NCBI RefSeq assembly: GCF_014931415.1
Contig: NZ_CP063121.1
Location: forward strand, 1 to 64,000
Length of the DNA stretch: 64,000 bases
Reading direction: 5' to 3'
Origin: Haemophilus parainfluenzae
Lineage (GTDB): Bacteria > Pseudomonadota > Gammaproteobacteria > Enterobacterales > Pasteurellaceae
Position numbers and translations under genes: made by a program. The notes below the pieces were generated by a model. It saw only the letters and a program-made list of their open reading frames with translations, did no database searches and was not told where the DNA came from. Of the stretch, positions 37,873 to 47,862 are shown one piece after another (the stretch's first letter is position 1; each line of letters starts with the position of its first letter).

Positions 37873-39087
37873 ATGAGATCTTTTCCGAAATCAGACAAAT
37901 TAGAACACGTTTGCTACGATATTCGTGGACCGGTTCACAAAGAAGCTTTACGCCTAGAAGAAGAAGGCAACAAAATCTTAAAACTTAATATCGGCAACCC
38001 TGCCCCATTTGGTTTTGAAGCGCCTGATGAAATTTTAGTTGATGTTATCCGCAACCTACCATCTGCACAAGGTTATTGCGATTCCAAAGGGTTGTATTCA
38101 GCACGTAAAGCTATCGTGCAATACTATCAATCTAAAGGTATTCATGATGCGACAGTAAACGATGTATACATCGGGAATGGTGTATCTGAATTGATTACCA
38201 TGTCCATGCAAGCACTTCTCAATGATGGGGATGAAGTATTGGTCCCAATGCCAGACTATCCATTATGGACAGCGGCTGTGACCTTAGCGGGCGGAAATGC
38301 AGTACATTATTTATGTGATGAAGAGGCTGGTTGGTTCCCAGCTATTGATGATATTCGCGCAAAAGTCAATGCCAAAACTAAAGCTATCGTCGTAATCAAC
38401 CCGAACAACCCAACAGGTGCGGTTTATAGCAAAGAATTACTTGAAGAAATTATCCAAGTTGCACGTGAAAATAATTTGATTATTTTTGCAGATGAAATTT
38501 ATGACAAAATTCTCTACGACGGTGCAGTCCACCATCATATTGCTGCTCTTGCACCAGATGTATTAACCATTACATTCAATGGCTTATCAAAAGCGTATCG
38601 TGTTGCTGGTTTCCGTCAAGGTTGGATGATTTTAAATGGGCCAAAACAACATGCTAAAGGCTATATTGAAGGCTTGGATATGTTGGCGTCTATGCGTTTA
38701 TGTGCAAACGTACCAATGCAACACGCCATTCAAACTGCATTAGGTGGCTATCAAAGTATTAATGAATTTGTTCAACCAGGCGGTCGTTTGCTGGAACAAC
38801 GCAATAAAGCCTATGATTTAATTACTCAAATCCCAGGCATTAGTTGCGTAAAACCAATGGGGGCGATGTATATGTTCCCGAAACTCGACATCCAAAAATT
38901 CAACATTCATAGTGATGAAAAATTTGTGCTCGATTTATTACGTAAAGAAAAAGTGCTTCTCGTGCACGGTAAAGGCTTTAACTGGCATTCACCGGATCAC
39001 TTCCGTGTGGTGACACTTCCTTATACCGGTCAATTAGAAGAAGCCATTGGCAAATTGGCACGATTCTTAGAGACTTATCGTCAATAA
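37873..39087 (+). CDS. alaA: Glutamate-pyruvate aminotransferase AlaA
   Basis: AlaA is a PLP enzyme that makes alanine from pyruvate and glutamate. The 404-residue class I aminotransferase is strongly like E. coli AlaA: CYDIRGPV near the N-terminus, LNIGNPAPFGF, INPNNPTGAVYS, FADEIYDKILYD and the PLP Lys in NGLSKAYRVAGFRQGW near residue 240. The ATG at 37873 has AGGA 8 bases ahead. The upstream ATG at 37864 overlaps that AGGA, so it is not used here. It ends in a bidirectional terminator. Confidence 0.96.
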   Translation: MRSFPKSDKLEHVCYDIRGPVHKEALRLEEEGNKILKLNIGNPAPFGFEAPDEILVDVIRNLPSAQGYCDSKGLYSARKAIVQYYQSKGIHDATVNDVYIGNGVSELITMSMQALLNDGDEVLVPMPDYPLWTAAVTLAGGNAVHYLCDEEAGWFPAIDDIRAKVNAKTKAIVVINPNNPTGAVYSKELLEEIIQVARENNLIIFADEIYDKILYDGAVHHHIAALAPDVLTITFNGLSKAYRVAGFRQGWMILNGPKQHAKGYIEGLDMLASMRLCANVPMQHAIQTALGGYQSINEFVQPGGRLLEQRNKAYDLITQIPGISCVKPMGAMYMFPKLDIQKFNIHSDEKFVLDLLRKEKVLLVHGKGFNWHSPDHFRVVTLPYTGQLEEAIGKLARFLETYRQ

Positions 39088-39090
39088 TAA

Positions 39091-39124
39091 AAAAGAGCGG
39101 TTAATTAACCGCTCTTTTTTTATT
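39091..39124. terminator. Bidirectional terminator between alaA and the ynbB-like gene
   Basis: AAAAGAGCGGTTAA and its exact complement form a 28-base perfect palindrome centred near 39104.5, flanked by A-runs and T-runs. It lies between two convergent genes. Confidence 0.92.
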
Positions 39125-39137
39125 TCATGATTTATAA

Positions 39138-40070
39138 CTATGCCCAGAAATAACGCACCACATGGAAGAAAATTGGTGCAGAGAAACAAAGCGAATCCAT
39201 ACGGTCTAAAATACCGCCATGGCCACTGATCATATTCCCCCAGTCTTTCACGCCCATACTGCGTTTCATTGCTGACATCACGAGCCCCCCTAAGAATCCC
39301 ATTAAGCAAATTAATAGACTCATTAAAAAGGCTTGCCATGCATTAAATGGTGTCATCCAATGAAGCAACATCCCTAATAAACTCGCACTTAATACCCCAC
39401 CAACAAAACCTTCTACCGTTTTAGATGGCGATAAGGTTGGTGCAATTTTATGCTTACCAAAAAGTTTACCCCAAACGTATTGCAACACATCGCTGGACTG
39501 CACCACCAAGATTAAGAAGATCATTAATAAAAGATTTTTTCCTTCATAACCCGAGATATCAAGGGTCAATAAAGCGGGAATATGTGAAATACAGAATACA
39601 CTAATCATCAATGCCCACTGAATTTTTGTTGAACGGTCTAGGAAATGCGCAGGATCGCCGAGTAATGCCGACAAAATAGGTAAAAATAAGAAGCCATATA
39701 CGGGAATGAAGATAGTAAACATACTAAACCAATCAATGGCGACTAAAAAATATTGCAATGGCAAGATCACATAAAAACAAGCAGCTAGCGCAAGATGATC
39801 GCCTCGACGAATATTCAATAGAGAAAGAAACTCACGCAATCCCATAAATGAAATAATCAAAAAGAGCCCAATTACGCCATAAAAGCCCAATAAACTCGCA
39901 ATAAAGATAATCCCAATCATCACCCACCAAGCATTGATGCGTGCATTCAGGTTATCAATAACGCTATTTGGTGTATCCACACCCGATCTGCGTTTTAAAA
40001 TATATCCCACCGAGGAAGCAAAAATTAAGGCGATAAATAAACCACCGAAGAGTTGCCATATTTCTGTCAT
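39138..40070 (-). CDS. CdsA-like phosphatidate cytidylyltransferase (YnbB type)
   Basis: This 310-residue membrane protein has about eight hydrophobic segments and the CDP-diglyceride synthetase signature near the C-terminus (MKRSMGVKDWGNMISGHGGILDRMDS). It probably makes a CDP-activated lipid. It is the last gene of a three-gene set with a PlsC-like acyltransferase and a CDP-alcohol phosphatidyltransferase, matching E. coli ynbABC in content, and is therefore probably not the housekeeping cdsA. Tandem ATGs at 40073 and 40070; the second lies 6 bases from GGAG. Confidence 0.85.
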   Translation of the reverse strand: MTEIWQLFGGLFIALIFASSVGYILKRRSGVDTPNSVIDNLNARINAWWVMIGIIFIASLLGFYGVIGLFLIISFMGLREFLSLLNIRRGDHLALAACFYVILPLQYFLVAIDWFSMFTIFIPVYGFLFLPILSALLGDPAHFLDRSTKIQWALMISVFCISHIPALLTLDISGYEGKNLLLMIFLILVVQSSDVLQYVWGKLFGKHKIAPTLSPSKTVEGFVGGVLSASLLGMLLHWMTPFNAWQAFLMSLLICLMGFLGGLVMSAMKRSMGVKDWGNMISGHGGILDRMDSLCFSAPIFFHVVRYFWA

Positions 40071-40079
40071 CATTTGCTC

Positions 40080-40712
40080 CTAAGATTTGCCTTTTTCACT
40101 GACGTTTAAACTTAATAATGCCGATTGAGCACGTGTTAAAAAGGCCTCTTTAGCCTCTCCGTTCTCAATCTTTAATGGTTCGCCAACATAAAGATCACAT
40201 AATAATGGGATCGGTAAAATAAAGCCTTTTGGTAAAACATTATTCATATTACTAATCCAAACGGGCACAAACTCACAATCAGGGTTTTCTTTGGCTAAAT
40301 AAAACAATCCACTTTTAAACGGCTGAAGTGGTAAATCATCATCCATCTTACGAGTTCCTTCAGGAAAAATAATCAGGGAGTCATTGACTAATGCTTCACT
40401 CATTTGTCGTATGGCTGCTTTTGGATCTTGGCTATTACGCTCAATGAGTAACATATTGAACACTTTATAGGCTAAAAAGCGACGAATTGCGTCTTTCGTC
40501 CAATAATCTTTGCCTGCAACAGGGCGAGTTTGTTTTCTTACTTCATAAGGCAATGAAATCCAAAGTAAGATAAAATCCCCATGACTATTATGATTGGCAA
40601 AATAGACACGATGCCCTTCTGAAGATTGTTCCGCAATTGCGGCTTGTGGTCGAACGCCTGTAATAAAAGAAGCAAAACGACACAATAAAAAATCGATTAA
40701 TCTCGCAAACAT
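40080..40712 (-). CDS. PlsC-like 1-acylglycerol-3-phosphate acyltransferase
   Basis: The 210-residue protein has the acyltransferase motifs HNSHGD (HxxxxD) near residue 42-47 and FPEGTRK near 117-123. It likely acylates a lysophosphatidate or a related glycerolipid at the inner membrane. It lies between the CDP-alcohol transferase (11 bases away) and the CdsA-like gene (7-10 bases away) with good ribosome sites, forming one operon. Whether it makes bulk phospholipid or a special lipid is unknown. Confidence 0.85.
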   Translation of the reverse strand: MFARLIDFLLCRFASFITGVRPQAAIAEQSSEGHRVYFANHNSHGDFILLWISLPYEVRKQTRPVAGKDYWTKDAIRRFLAYKVFNMLLIERNSQDPKAAIRQMSEALVNDSLIIFPEGTRKMDDDLPLQPFKSGLFYLAKENPDCEFVPVWISNMNNVLPKGFILPIPLLCDLYVGEPLKIENGEAKEAFLTRAQSALLSLNVSEKGKS

Positions 40713-40723
40713 ATTTGCTCCTA

Positions 40724-41329
40724 TTATTCCGTCACTTCGGCTAAACCATTTTTTACTCGCTTAATACAAGTCACAATGAGCAAGATAATGACGATATTGG
40801 CTACCCACCAGAAAAGTGAATGCAAACTACCATTCACAGCATAGAGTAAACCGAGCACACCAAATACGAATGCACGATCACTTTTACCCATTGGACCATC
40901 ATAACGACGCGTTTTGCCTTGAACTTGCCCTAAAATGCCACATAACTCACTCAACGCGGCAAGCCAAATAATACTTGAGATTTGAATACCATCAAAAGGT
41001 GCGACAAAAGCAAAAGGAAGATAAAGTGCCGCATCTGAAACGACATCAGTAATTTCATTAAGATACCCCCCTAATCGACTTTTTTGATTAAATTCACGTG
41101 CTAGCATGCCATCAATGGCATTCAACGCCATACGCAAAAACAACCAAATAGGGATAAGGAAGAAAAGAGAAGAAAATGTCGGAAATAGTGCGAGAACCAC
41201 ACCGAGTAAAATAGAAAGTAAGCAGGCAATTAGCGTAACTTGATTTGCCGTTACGCCTTTTGCCGCTAATTGCCTAACTAAAGGCCGAAGTAAATTCTGA
41301 AATTTGGGTTTTAAGGCATAGATACTCAT
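40724..41329 (-). CDS. CDP-alcohol phosphatidyltransferase family protein (YnbA type)
   Basis: This 201-residue membrane protein resembles E. coli YnbA. The family motif DxxDGxxAR...GxxxDxxxD appears as NAIDGMLAR followed by GGYLNEITD, so two of the usual four Asp are Asn. The same substitutions occur in E. coli YnbA as I recall it. About five hydrophobic segments are visible. It probably joins a CDP-lipid to an alcohol, perhaps a glycerol or inositol derivative. AAGGAGATGG precedes the ATG. It is the first gene of the three-gene lipid operon. Confidence 0.82.
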   Translation of the reverse strand: MSIYALKPKFQNLLRPLVRQLAAKGVTANQVTLIACLLSILLGVVLALFPTFSSLFFLIPIWLFLRMALNAIDGMLAREFNQKSRLGGYLNEITDVVSDAALYLPFAFVAPFDGIQISSIIWLAALSELCGILGQVQGKTRRYDGPMGKSDRAFVFGVLGLLYAVNGSLHSLFWWVANIVIILLIVTCIKRVKNGLAEVTE

Positions 41330-41407
41330 CTACCATCTCCTTGTTTTTATTAAAAAACATAAATATGTTTCCAATAATAGGACGGTATAGAGTATTACTC
41401 AAGTTTT

Positions 41408-42322
41408 TTATTCATCCATATAACCTAAACTTCTTAAGGCACGTTCATCATCCGCCCAACCGGACTTCACTTTTACCCAAAGTTCAAGGTGTACTTTATT
41501 ATCAAATAAGCGTTCCATATCAGCGCGCGCTTCCATACCAATGGTTTTAATTTTTTGTCCTTGAGCACCGATCACCATTTTCTTTTGGCCTTCGCGTTCA
41601 ACTAAAATCAAGCCATTAATTTCATAAGTACCACGCTCATTTACTTTAAATTGTTCAATTTCAACCGTTACCGAATAAGGTAGCTCTTCCCCAGTGAAAC
41701 GCATTAACTTTTCACGGATAATTTCTGACGCCATAAAACGCTGTGAACGGTCCGTTACATAATCTTCAGGGAAGTGATGAACGCCTTTACGTAGTGATTG
41801 ACGAACAATTTTCTCTAATTGATGGACATTATTACCACGTTGTGCAGAAATCGGCACAATGTGAGCAAAGTTAAACTTGCTGCCTAAATCGGTAATAAAT
41901 GGCAATAAATCATCTTTATTCTTAATATTATCAACTTTGTTGATGGCGAGTACGACTGGTGCTTTCGCGTTACGTAATTTGTTTAACACCATTTCATCAT
42001 CGGCATTCCAATGTGTACCATCCACGACGAAAATAATGAGATCCACATCCCCTATTGCTGAGCTTGCTGCACGGTTCATTAAACGGTTAATTGCGCGTTT
42101 TTCTTCAATATGAAGTCCCGGCGTATCGACGTAAATTTCCTGGTAGATACCTTCCGTTTTAATTCCCACAATACGGTGACGCGTAGTTTGCGCCTTGCGA
42201 GATGTAATCGAGATTTTTTGTCCCAAAATTTTATTTAACAGAGTAGATTTCCCTACATTTGGGCGACCTACGATAGCGATAAAGCCACAATAGGTCTCTT
42301 GTTCTTGATTTAATTCGGTCAT
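41408..42322 (-). CDS. era: GTPase Era
   Basis: Era is an essential GTPase for 16S rRNA maturation and 30S assembly. The 304 residues contain the G1 motif GRPNVGKST (near 18-26), G3 DTPGLH, G4 NKVD (near 127) and a C-terminal KH RNA-binding domain (about 215-300, [11 protein letters not shown]). The start overlaps the rnc stop by 4 bases (ATGA), so it is coupled to rnc in the lepB-rnc-era operon. Confidence 0.98.
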   Translation of the reverse strand: MTELNQEQETYCGFIAIVGRPNVGKSTLLNKILGQKISITSRKAQTTRHRIVGIKTEGIYQEIYVDTPGLHIEEKRAINRLMNRAASSAIGDVDLIIFVVDGTHWNADDEMVLNKLRNAKAPVVLAINKVDNIKNKDDLLPFITDLGSKFNFAHIVPISAQRGNNVHQLEKIVRQSLRKGVHHFPEDYVTDRSQRFMASEIIREKLMRFTGEELPYSVTVEIEQFKVNERGTYEINGLILVEREGQKKMVIGAQGQKIKTIGMEARADMERLFDNKVHLELWVKVKSGWADDERALRSLGYMDE

Positions 42323-43002
42323 TTAATTTCCAATGTTTTTAAGATTTGTTCTGCGGCCGCTTGTTCTGCTTTACGGCGGCTAGAACCTTTCGCGATAAAA
42401 GTGCGGTCAATATTGGGTACGTTTTTTACTGTACATTCTACGGTGAAGGTTTGGCAATGGGCTTCGCCTTCAATTTTGATTACTTCATAGGTTGGTAAGG
42501 CAAAATGCTTACCTTGTAAATACTCTTGCAAGCGCGTTTTAGCATCTTTTTGGTTATCACCCGGTTTAATTTCGGCGAGTAACGTTTTATACCAGCTACG
42601 CACAATATCTGCTGCTTTATCAAAGCTTGAATCTAATGCCATTGCGCCAATTACCGCTTCAACACAATCCGCCAAAATAGATTCACGACGAAAGCCACCA
42701 CTTTTCAATTCACCAGAACCTAAGGACATATAATCCCCAAGCTCAAAATTGCGGGCAATCATCGCCAGGGTTGGCTCACGAACTAATGTGGCACGCATTC
42801 TGCTAAGTTCACCTTCATTACAACGAGGGAATTGATGATAAAGCGCATCCGCGATGACATAATTGAGAATCGAATCACCTAGAAATTCTAGGCGCTCATT
42901 ATGTTGAGTGGAGGCACTGCGGTGTGTCAGTGCCAATTTTAAATTTTTTAGATCGGAAAATTGATAACCAATTTTTCGTTCTAGACGATCTAAATGATTC
43001 AT
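42319..43002 (-). CDS. rnc: Ribonuclease III
   Basis: RNase III cuts double-stranded RNA in rRNA precursors and many mRNAs. The 227-residue protein has the signature [11 protein letters not shown] near residue 36 with catalytic acidic residues and a C-terminal dsRNA-binding domain ([14 protein letters not shown] onward). The open frame runs 18 codons upstream into lepB, but the ATG at 43002 starts [15 protein letters not shown], 1 base after the lepB stop, and gives the standard length. An uptake core lies inside near 42402. Confidence 0.97.
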   Translation of the reverse strand: MNHLDRLERKIGYQFSDLKNLKLALTHRSASTQHNERLEFLGDSILNYVIADALYHQFPRCNEGELSRMRATLVREPTLAMIARNFELGDYMSLGSGELKSGGFRRESILADCVEAVIGAMALDSSFDKAADIVRSWYKTLLAEIKPGDNQKDAKTRLQEYLQGKHFALPTYEVIKIEGEAHCQTFTVECTVKNVPNIDRTFIAKGSSRRKAEQAAAEQILKTLEIK

Positions 43003-43003
43003 A

Positions 43004-44053
43004 TTAATTAATTTTTGTAAAGAAACGGTCAAAACGGAAGCCTGTAGGCCACTCATTTGGTTCTTTTTCTAAACTCATCCAAATATAAGTGGCTTTACCC
43101 ACGATATTTTTTTCTGGTACAAATCCCCAAAAACGGCTGTCATCACTATGATCACGGTTATCACCCATCACAAAATATTGCCCTTCAGGCACAATCCATT
43201 CTGCAGTAGGTAAACCTTCTTGTGGATAGAATTCAATCCCCGAATAACGGCGCATTGGCTCCACTAAAATACTGTGTGTCACATCACCGATTTCCAAATA
43301 TTCAACTTGCGTTGGGAAGGCTGGATTTGTGGGTTCGTGTTTATATTCAAACGCTTTAGTTTGGCAATCTACTTCGCAAGGTTTGCCATCTTTGCCATAA
43401 ACCAATGTTAAAGCACTTTTTTCAACATCAAGGATAATGCGGTCACCGCCTTTCCCGACAATACGTTTAATGTAATCCACACCAGACATATTATCTTTAG
43501 ACGTTAATGCAAGGTTTTCCGCATATGCTGCTCGCGTTGCGCCTAAGCTTGTACGAAGTAACGCTTGCTCCGGTGCTTTAAACACGATCACATCACCACG
43601 TTCTGGTTTATTACCTTCAATAATCGTATTTTGGAAAATAGGATCTTTAATGCCATAAGTATATTTGTTCACGACGAGGAAATCCCCTACGCGCAAGGTC
43701 GCTTCCATTGATCCAGATGGAATTTGAAATGGCTCAAAAATAAATGAACGCACAAGGAATACCACGGATAACACAGGGAAAAGCGAAGAAATAAATTCTG
43801 AGCCTTCTGAAATAGGCTCAATTTTCGCTTTTTCTTCATCCGTTAATGCTTTGCCTGAACGTTGTTCTGCGCGTGCGATTTGACGACGGCGTCTCGGCAT
43901 CACCGCAAAGCGGTGATAACACCATAAAATGCCGGAAAGTGCGGTCAAAATCAGCAATAAAATACTGAATGTGTTAGGCAGCTGGAAATAATCTAACGCT
44001 TTCCAACCAGCAAAGCCCACAGCTAACAACAAAATAAAAAATACATTCGACAT
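43004..44053 (-). CDS. lepB: Signal peptidase I
   Basis: LepB cleaves Sec and Tat signal peptides at the outer face of the inner membrane. The 349-residue protein has two N-terminal membrane segments, the Ser nucleophile in PSGSMEATL near residue 113, the catalytic Lys in [12 protein letters not shown] and the conserved [14 protein letters not shown]. It is downstream of lepA (12 bases after its stop) and one base ahead of rnc. The lepA-lepB-rnc-era order is conserved in gamma-proteobacteria. Confidence 0.98.
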   Translation of the reverse strand: MSNVFFILLLAVGFAGWKALDYFQLPNTFSILLLILTALSGILWCYHRFAVMPRRRRQIARAEQRSGKALTDEEKAKIEPISEGSEFISSLFPVLSVVFLVRSFIFEPFQIPSGSMEATLRVGDFLVVNKYTYGIKDPIFQNTIIEGNKPERGDVIVFKAPEQALLRTSLGATRAAYAENLALTSKDNMSGVDYIKRIVGKGGDRIILDVEKSALTLVYGKDGKPCEVDCQTKAFEYKHEPTNPAFPTQVEYLEIGDVTHSILVEPMRRYSGIEFYPQEGLPTAEWIVPEGQYFVMGDNRDHSDDSRFWGFVPEKNIVGKATYIWMSLEKEPNEWPTGFRFDRFFTKIN

Positions 44054-44065
44054 TGATCTACTTTC

Positions 44066-45862
44066 CTATTTATCTTTACCTACATGTAAGATCGCTAAAA
44101 ACGCTTCTTGCGGCACTTCCACGTTACCTAAAGATTTCATTCGTTTTTTACCTTCTTTCTGTTTCTGTAAGAGTTTTTTCTTACGGCTCACGTCACCACC
44201 ATAACATTTTGCTAATACGTTTTTACGCAATTGTTTTACGGTTGAACGCGCAATAATATGGTTACCAATCGCGGCTTGGATGGCAATATCAAATTGTTGA
44301 CGTGGAATGAGTTCACGCATTTTCTCAACCAATTCACGACCTCGGTAAGGGGCATTATCCTTATGAACAATTAATGCTAACGCATCAACACGATCACCAT
44401 TGATCATGATATCCACACGTACCATGTCAGCTGCTTGGAAACGTTTGAAACCATAATCCAAAGAAGCATAACCACGCGATGTTGATTTCAAGCGATCGAA
44501 GAAATCTAAGACTACTTCGCCCATTGGAATTTCATAGGTTAACGCAATTTGGTTACCGTGATACACCATATTGGTTTGTACGCCACGTTTTTCCACACAA
44601 AGGGTGATGACATTTCCTAAGAATTCTTGTGGCACGAGCATATTACACTCTGCAATCGGCTCACGAATTTCCGCAATATTATTTAATGGTGGCAGTTTTG
44701 ATGGGCTATCCACATAAACCACTTCACCATTGGTCATTTCAACTTCATAAATTACCGTTGGTGCGGTGGTAATCAAATCAAGATCGTATTCACGCTCTAA
44801 ACGCTCTTGAATGATCTCCATGTGTAAAAGCCCCAAGAAGCCACAACGGAAACCAAAACCTAAAGCCGTCGAGTTTTCTGGTTCATAGAAAAGTGATGCA
44901 TCATTTAGGCTTAATTTACCCAACGCATCACGGAAAGCTTCATAATCGTCAGAGCTAACAGGGAATAAACCAGCATAAACCTGCGGTTTTACTTTCTTAA
45001 AGCCTGGCAATACATGGCTTGCTGGATTGTGCTGATGGGTTAAGGTATCCCCTACTGGTGCCCCTAAAATATCTTTAATCGCACAAACAACCCAACCTAC
45101 TTCGCCGGTATTTAATACAGTCGTATCCAGTTGTTTTGGCGTGAAAATACCTAGACGATCGACGTTGTAAGCTTGCCCAGTGGACATTACTTTGATTTTA
45201 TCGCCTTTACGCAATACGCCATTTTTAATACGAACTAATGACACCACGCCTAAATAGTTATCGAACCAAGAGTCAATAATCAATGCTTGTAACGGTGCAT
45301 CAGGATCACCTTCTGGCGCGGGAATTTTCGCAACAATTTCTTCTAATACATCTTCGATACCCACTCCGGTTTTAGCTGAACAACGTACCGCTTCCATCGC
45401 ATCAATACCCACGATGTCTTCAATTTCTTCTGCAACACGTTCAGGATCTGCGGCCGGTAAGTCGATTTTATTCAAAATCGGTACGACTTCTAAATCCATT
45501 TCAATGGCGGTATAGCAGTTTGCTAAGGTTTGAGCTTCTACGCCTTGTCCCGCATCCACAACTAACAATGCCCCTTCACAAGCCGCAAGAGAACGCGACA
45601 CTTCATAAGAGAAGTCTACGTGTCCTGGTGTATCGATAAAGTTTAATTGGTAAGTTTCACCATCTTTCGCTTGATAATTTAACGTTACACTTTGTGCTTT
45701 AATGGTAATACCGCGCTCACGCTCAAGATCCATGGAATCCAACACTTGCGCTTCCATTTCACGATCTGAAAGGCCCCCACAGGTCTGAATTAATCGGTCA
45801 GAAAGGGTCGATTTACCGTGGTCAATATGGGCAATAATAGAAAAGTTGCGAATATTCTTCAT
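44066..45862 (-). CDS. lepA: Elongation factor 4 (LepA)
   Basis: LepA is a ribosome-bound translational GTPase. The 598-residue protein starts [20 protein letters not shown] with the P-loop, has DTPGHVDF (G3) and NKIDLP (G4), EF-G-like domains II, III and V, and the LepA-specific C-terminal domain ([14 protein letters not shown]). The frame is open for 9 more codons. The ATG at 45862 matches family starts, though no ribosome site is obvious. It heads the lepA-lepB-rnc-era operon. Confidence 0.98.
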   Translation of the reverse strand: MKNIRNFSIIAHIDHGKSTLSDRLIQTCGGLSDREMEAQVLDSMDLERERGITIKAQSVTLNYQAKDGETYQLNFIDTPGHVDFSYEVSRSLAACEGALLVVDAGQGVEAQTLANCYTAIEMDLEVVPILNKIDLPAADPERVAEEIEDIVGIDAMEAVRCSAKTGVGIEDVLEEIVAKIPAPEGDPDAPLQALIIDSWFDNYLGVVSLVRIKNGVLRKGDKIKVMSTGQAYNVDRLGIFTPKQLDTTVLNTGEVGWVVCAIKDILGAPVGDTLTHQHNPASHVLPGFKKVKPQVYAGLFPVSSDDYEAFRDALGKLSLNDASLFYEPENSTALGFGFRCGFLGLLHMEIIQERLEREYDLDLITTAPTVIYEVEMTNGEVVYVDSPSKLPPLNNIAEIREPIAECNMLVPQEFLGNVITLCVEKRGVQTNMVYHGNQIALTYEIPMGEVVLDFFDRLKSTSRGYASLDYGFKRFQAADMVRVDIMINGDRVDALALIVHKDNAPYRGRELVEKMRELIPRQQFDIAIQAAIGNHIIARSTVKQLRKNVLAKCYGGDVSRKKKLLQKQKEGKKRMKSLGNVEVPQEAFLAILHVGKDK

Positions 45863-45985
45863 AAATAGATTAGTTTTCTCAAAAATCATTAAATTTAACT
45901 GGCGGATTGTACCTGAAAAGCGCAGAAATCGCTAGGGATGAAAGGGAAAAGTGCGGTCAAATTTTCAAACCTTTTAGATAAAACA

Positions 45986-46009
45986 AAACCCCGAATTACT
46001 TCGGGGTTT
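45986..46009 (-). terminator. Terminator of grcA
   Basis: A 10-bp perfect stem AAACCCCGAA / TTCGGGGTTT with a TTAC loop lies 21 bases after the grcA stop on the minus strand. An uptake core occurs just beyond it. Confidence 0.88.
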
Positions 46010-46030
46010 CTTTTTTCATTCAAGCTGAAA

Positions 46031-46414
46031 TTATAGGCTTTCAGTGAAAGTACGAGTAATAACGTCGCGTTGTTGTTCTGGCGTTAAAGAGTTGAAACGT
46101 ACTGCGTAACCAGAAACACGGATAGTTAATTGAGGGTATTTATCCGGGTTGTTTACTGCATCTTCTAACGTTTCACGACGTAATACGTTTACGTTTAAGT
46201 GTTGACCACCTTCAACTTTAACAGTTGGTGCTACGTTTACCGGTAATTCACGGTATTCGATTTGGCCTAATTCACTTACTGCGACTACTTGGTCTTCTGC
46301 GAATTCAGCTTTTGCACATAAACAACGAGCTTCATTTTTTTCGCTGTCTAATAACCAGAATGAGTTTAAAAGATTGTCATTTGCTGCTTGAGTAATTTGA
46401 ATACCTTTGATCAT
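46031..46414 (-). CDS. grcA: Autonomous glycyl radical cofactor GrcA
   Basis: GrcA (YfiD) repairs oxygen-damaged pyruvate formate-lyase by replacing its glycyl-radical domain. The 127 residues end with the radical site [21 protein letters not shown], near-identical to the PFL C-terminus. The N-terminal half is specific to GrcA. AGGAGGCAC precedes the ATG. An FNR-like site upstream fits induction under low oxygen. Confidence 0.97.
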   Translation of the reverse strand: MIKGIQITQAANDNLLNSFWLLDSEKNEARCLCAKAEFAEDQVVAVSELGQIEYRELPVNVAPTVKVEGGQHLNVNVLRRETLEDAVNNPDKYPQLTIRVSGYAVRFNSLTPEQQRDVITRTFTESL

Positions 46415-46536
46415 AAAGTGCCTCCTAATTTGGCGGTTGTATATTTATTAAACTGTGCAAATTTTATCAAACTATTTGAAGAATTCAATTAATTTTGACC
46501 TAAAACAGATTCTTTTCTCTGACTAATTTTCGAAAA

Positions 46537-46550
46537 TTGATCTAGATTAA
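46537..46550 (-). promoter_or_regulatory. FNR-like site upstream of grcA
   Basis: TTGAT-CTAG-ATTAA differs from the FNR consensus at one position. Its centre (46543.5) is about 41 bases above a possible start near 46502, with AAGAAT (46514-46509, minus strand) as -10. This is the standard class II FNR position. E. coli yfiD is a known FNR target. Confidence 0.6.
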
Positions 46551-46678
46551 GGTTTTAGATGTAAAAAGATCTCACAATACTTTAAGATTTAACAAGAAAT
46601 TAACATTATTCTTAGTAAAGCCTTTCTAAGCAATTTCATTTATAATGTCTCTAAGCCTATCCAATAAGGAAATACAGA

Positions 46679-47338
46679 ATGAAAACCTGGACAGATGTTA
46701 TCGGTCAAGAGAAAGAAAAACCTTACTTTAAACACATTCTACAACAAGTTCATCAAGAGAGACTCGTGGGGAAAACCATTTACCCACCGCAAGACGAAGT
46801 GTTTAATGCCTTTAAGTATACGGCATTTGATAAAGTAAAAGTCGTCATTTTAGGGCAGGATCCCTACCATGGTCCAAATCAAGCACACGGTTTAGCTTTT
46901 TCGGTGAAACCTGAAGTGGCAATTCCCCCTTCTCTACTGAATATGTACAAAGAATTGGTTAACGACATTCCAGGTTTTCACATGCCAAATCATGGCTACT
47001 TAGTGAAATGGGCGGAGCAAGGCGTGCTGCTACTGAATACCGTGCTGACCGTAGAACGTGGCATGGCACATTCACACGCTAAATTTGGTTGGGAAGTTTT
47101 TACAGACCAAGTGATTGCAGCACTTAATGAACATCGTGAAAAAGTAGTATTTTTACTTTGGGGAAGTCATGCACAGAAAAAAGGGCAATTTATTGATCGC
47201 AATCGTCATTATGTTTTAACTGCCCCGCATCCTTCTCCACTTTCTGCTCATCGTGGTTTTCTAGGATGTCATCATTTTTCTAAAACTAACGAATATTTAA
47301 AACAAAATGGTTTAAGTGAAATTGATTGGCAAGTTTAA
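46679..47338 (+). CDS. ung: Uracil-DNA glycosylase
   Basis: Ung excises uracil from DNA. The 219 residues carry the water-activating loop [18 protein letters not shown] (near residues 60-77) and the minor-groove loop [11 protein letters not shown] (near 187). AAGGAAA precedes the ATG. A TATAAT at 46641-46646 may be its -10. It is convergent with tadA, with only two bases between the stop codons. Confidence 0.98.
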   Translation: MKTWTDVIGQEKEKPYFKHILQQVHQERLVGKTIYPPQDEVFNAFKYTAFDKVKVVILGQDPYHGPNQAHGLAFSVKPEVAIPPSLLNMYKELVNDIPGFHMPNHGYLVKWAEQGVLLLNTVLTVERGMAHSHAKFGWEVFTDQVIAALNEHREKVVFLLWGSHAQKKGQFIDRNRHYVLTAPHPSPLSAHRGFLGCHHFSKTNEYLKQNGLSEIDWQV

Positions 47339-47340
47339 GA

Positions 47341-47853
47341 TTACGACTCAACATCAAGCGGGAGATTCTTTTCCCGCTTTTCTTCTTTTTTCTGCTCTCG
47401 TCTTTTTTTAAAAAAATCACTCAATTTCTGACCGCACTTTTCTGCCAACACGCCAGAGGTAATTTCTAATGTGTGATTCATTTTATAATCATCAAAGAAA
47501 TGAAAGCGAGAACCTACAGCCCCGGTTTTATAATCTGATGCACCGAAGACTAAACGTTTAATTCGGCTATGTAAAATCGCACCCGCACACATAGTACAAG
47601 GCTCAAGGGTGACATAAAGTGTGGTATTGAGCAGACGATAATTTTGAATATGTTGTGCTGCATTACGCAATGCGACAATTTCAGCGTGAGCGGTCGGATC
47701 ATTTTCAATGATAGATAAATTCCAGCCTTCACCGAGAATATTTCCTTCATCGTCCACCAACACAGCCCCGACAGGAATCTCGCCGAGTGCTTCTGCACGA
47801 TCGGCAAGCATCAGAGCGTGTTGCATAAATTTCTCGTCTAAATCTGACCGCAC
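47341..47853 (-). CDS. tadA: tRNA-specific adenosine deaminase
   Basis: TadA deaminates A34 of tRNA-Arg to inosine. The 170-residue protein has the zinc and catalytic motif TAHAEIVALR near residue 55 and PCTMCAGAI near 85. The frame begins after a stop. The likely start is GTG at 47853, which lies inside an uptake core, and there is no clear ribosome site. ATG at 47826 is the alternative and would remove 9 residues that align with the start of other TadA proteins. The C-terminus is a Lys/Glu-rich tail. Confidence 0.94.
   Translation of the reverse strand: MRSDLDEKFMQHALMLADRAEALGEIPVGAVLVDDEGNILGEGWNLSIIENDPTAHAEIVALRNAAQHIQNYRLLNTTLYVTLEPCTMCAGAILHSRIKRLVFGASDYKTGAVGSRFHFFDDYKMNHTLEITSGVLAEKCGQKLSDFFKKRREQKKEEKREKNLPLDVES
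47356..47390 (+). terminator. Terminator of ung inside the tadA coding end
   Basis: AAGCGGGA / TCCCGCTT with an 8-base loop is followed by TTCTTCTTTTTT on the plus strand. It starts 17 bases after the ung stop and lies within the 3' end of the opposing tadA gene, where the T-rich tract is read as the Lys/Glu tail. Confidence 0.7.
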
Positions 47854-47862
47854 TTTGAATGC

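Noticed and set aside
40724..41329. A mutated, non-functional phosphatidyltransferase
   Set aside because: The Asn changes match the YnbA subfamily as I remember it and the rest of the motif is intact, so decay is unlikely.
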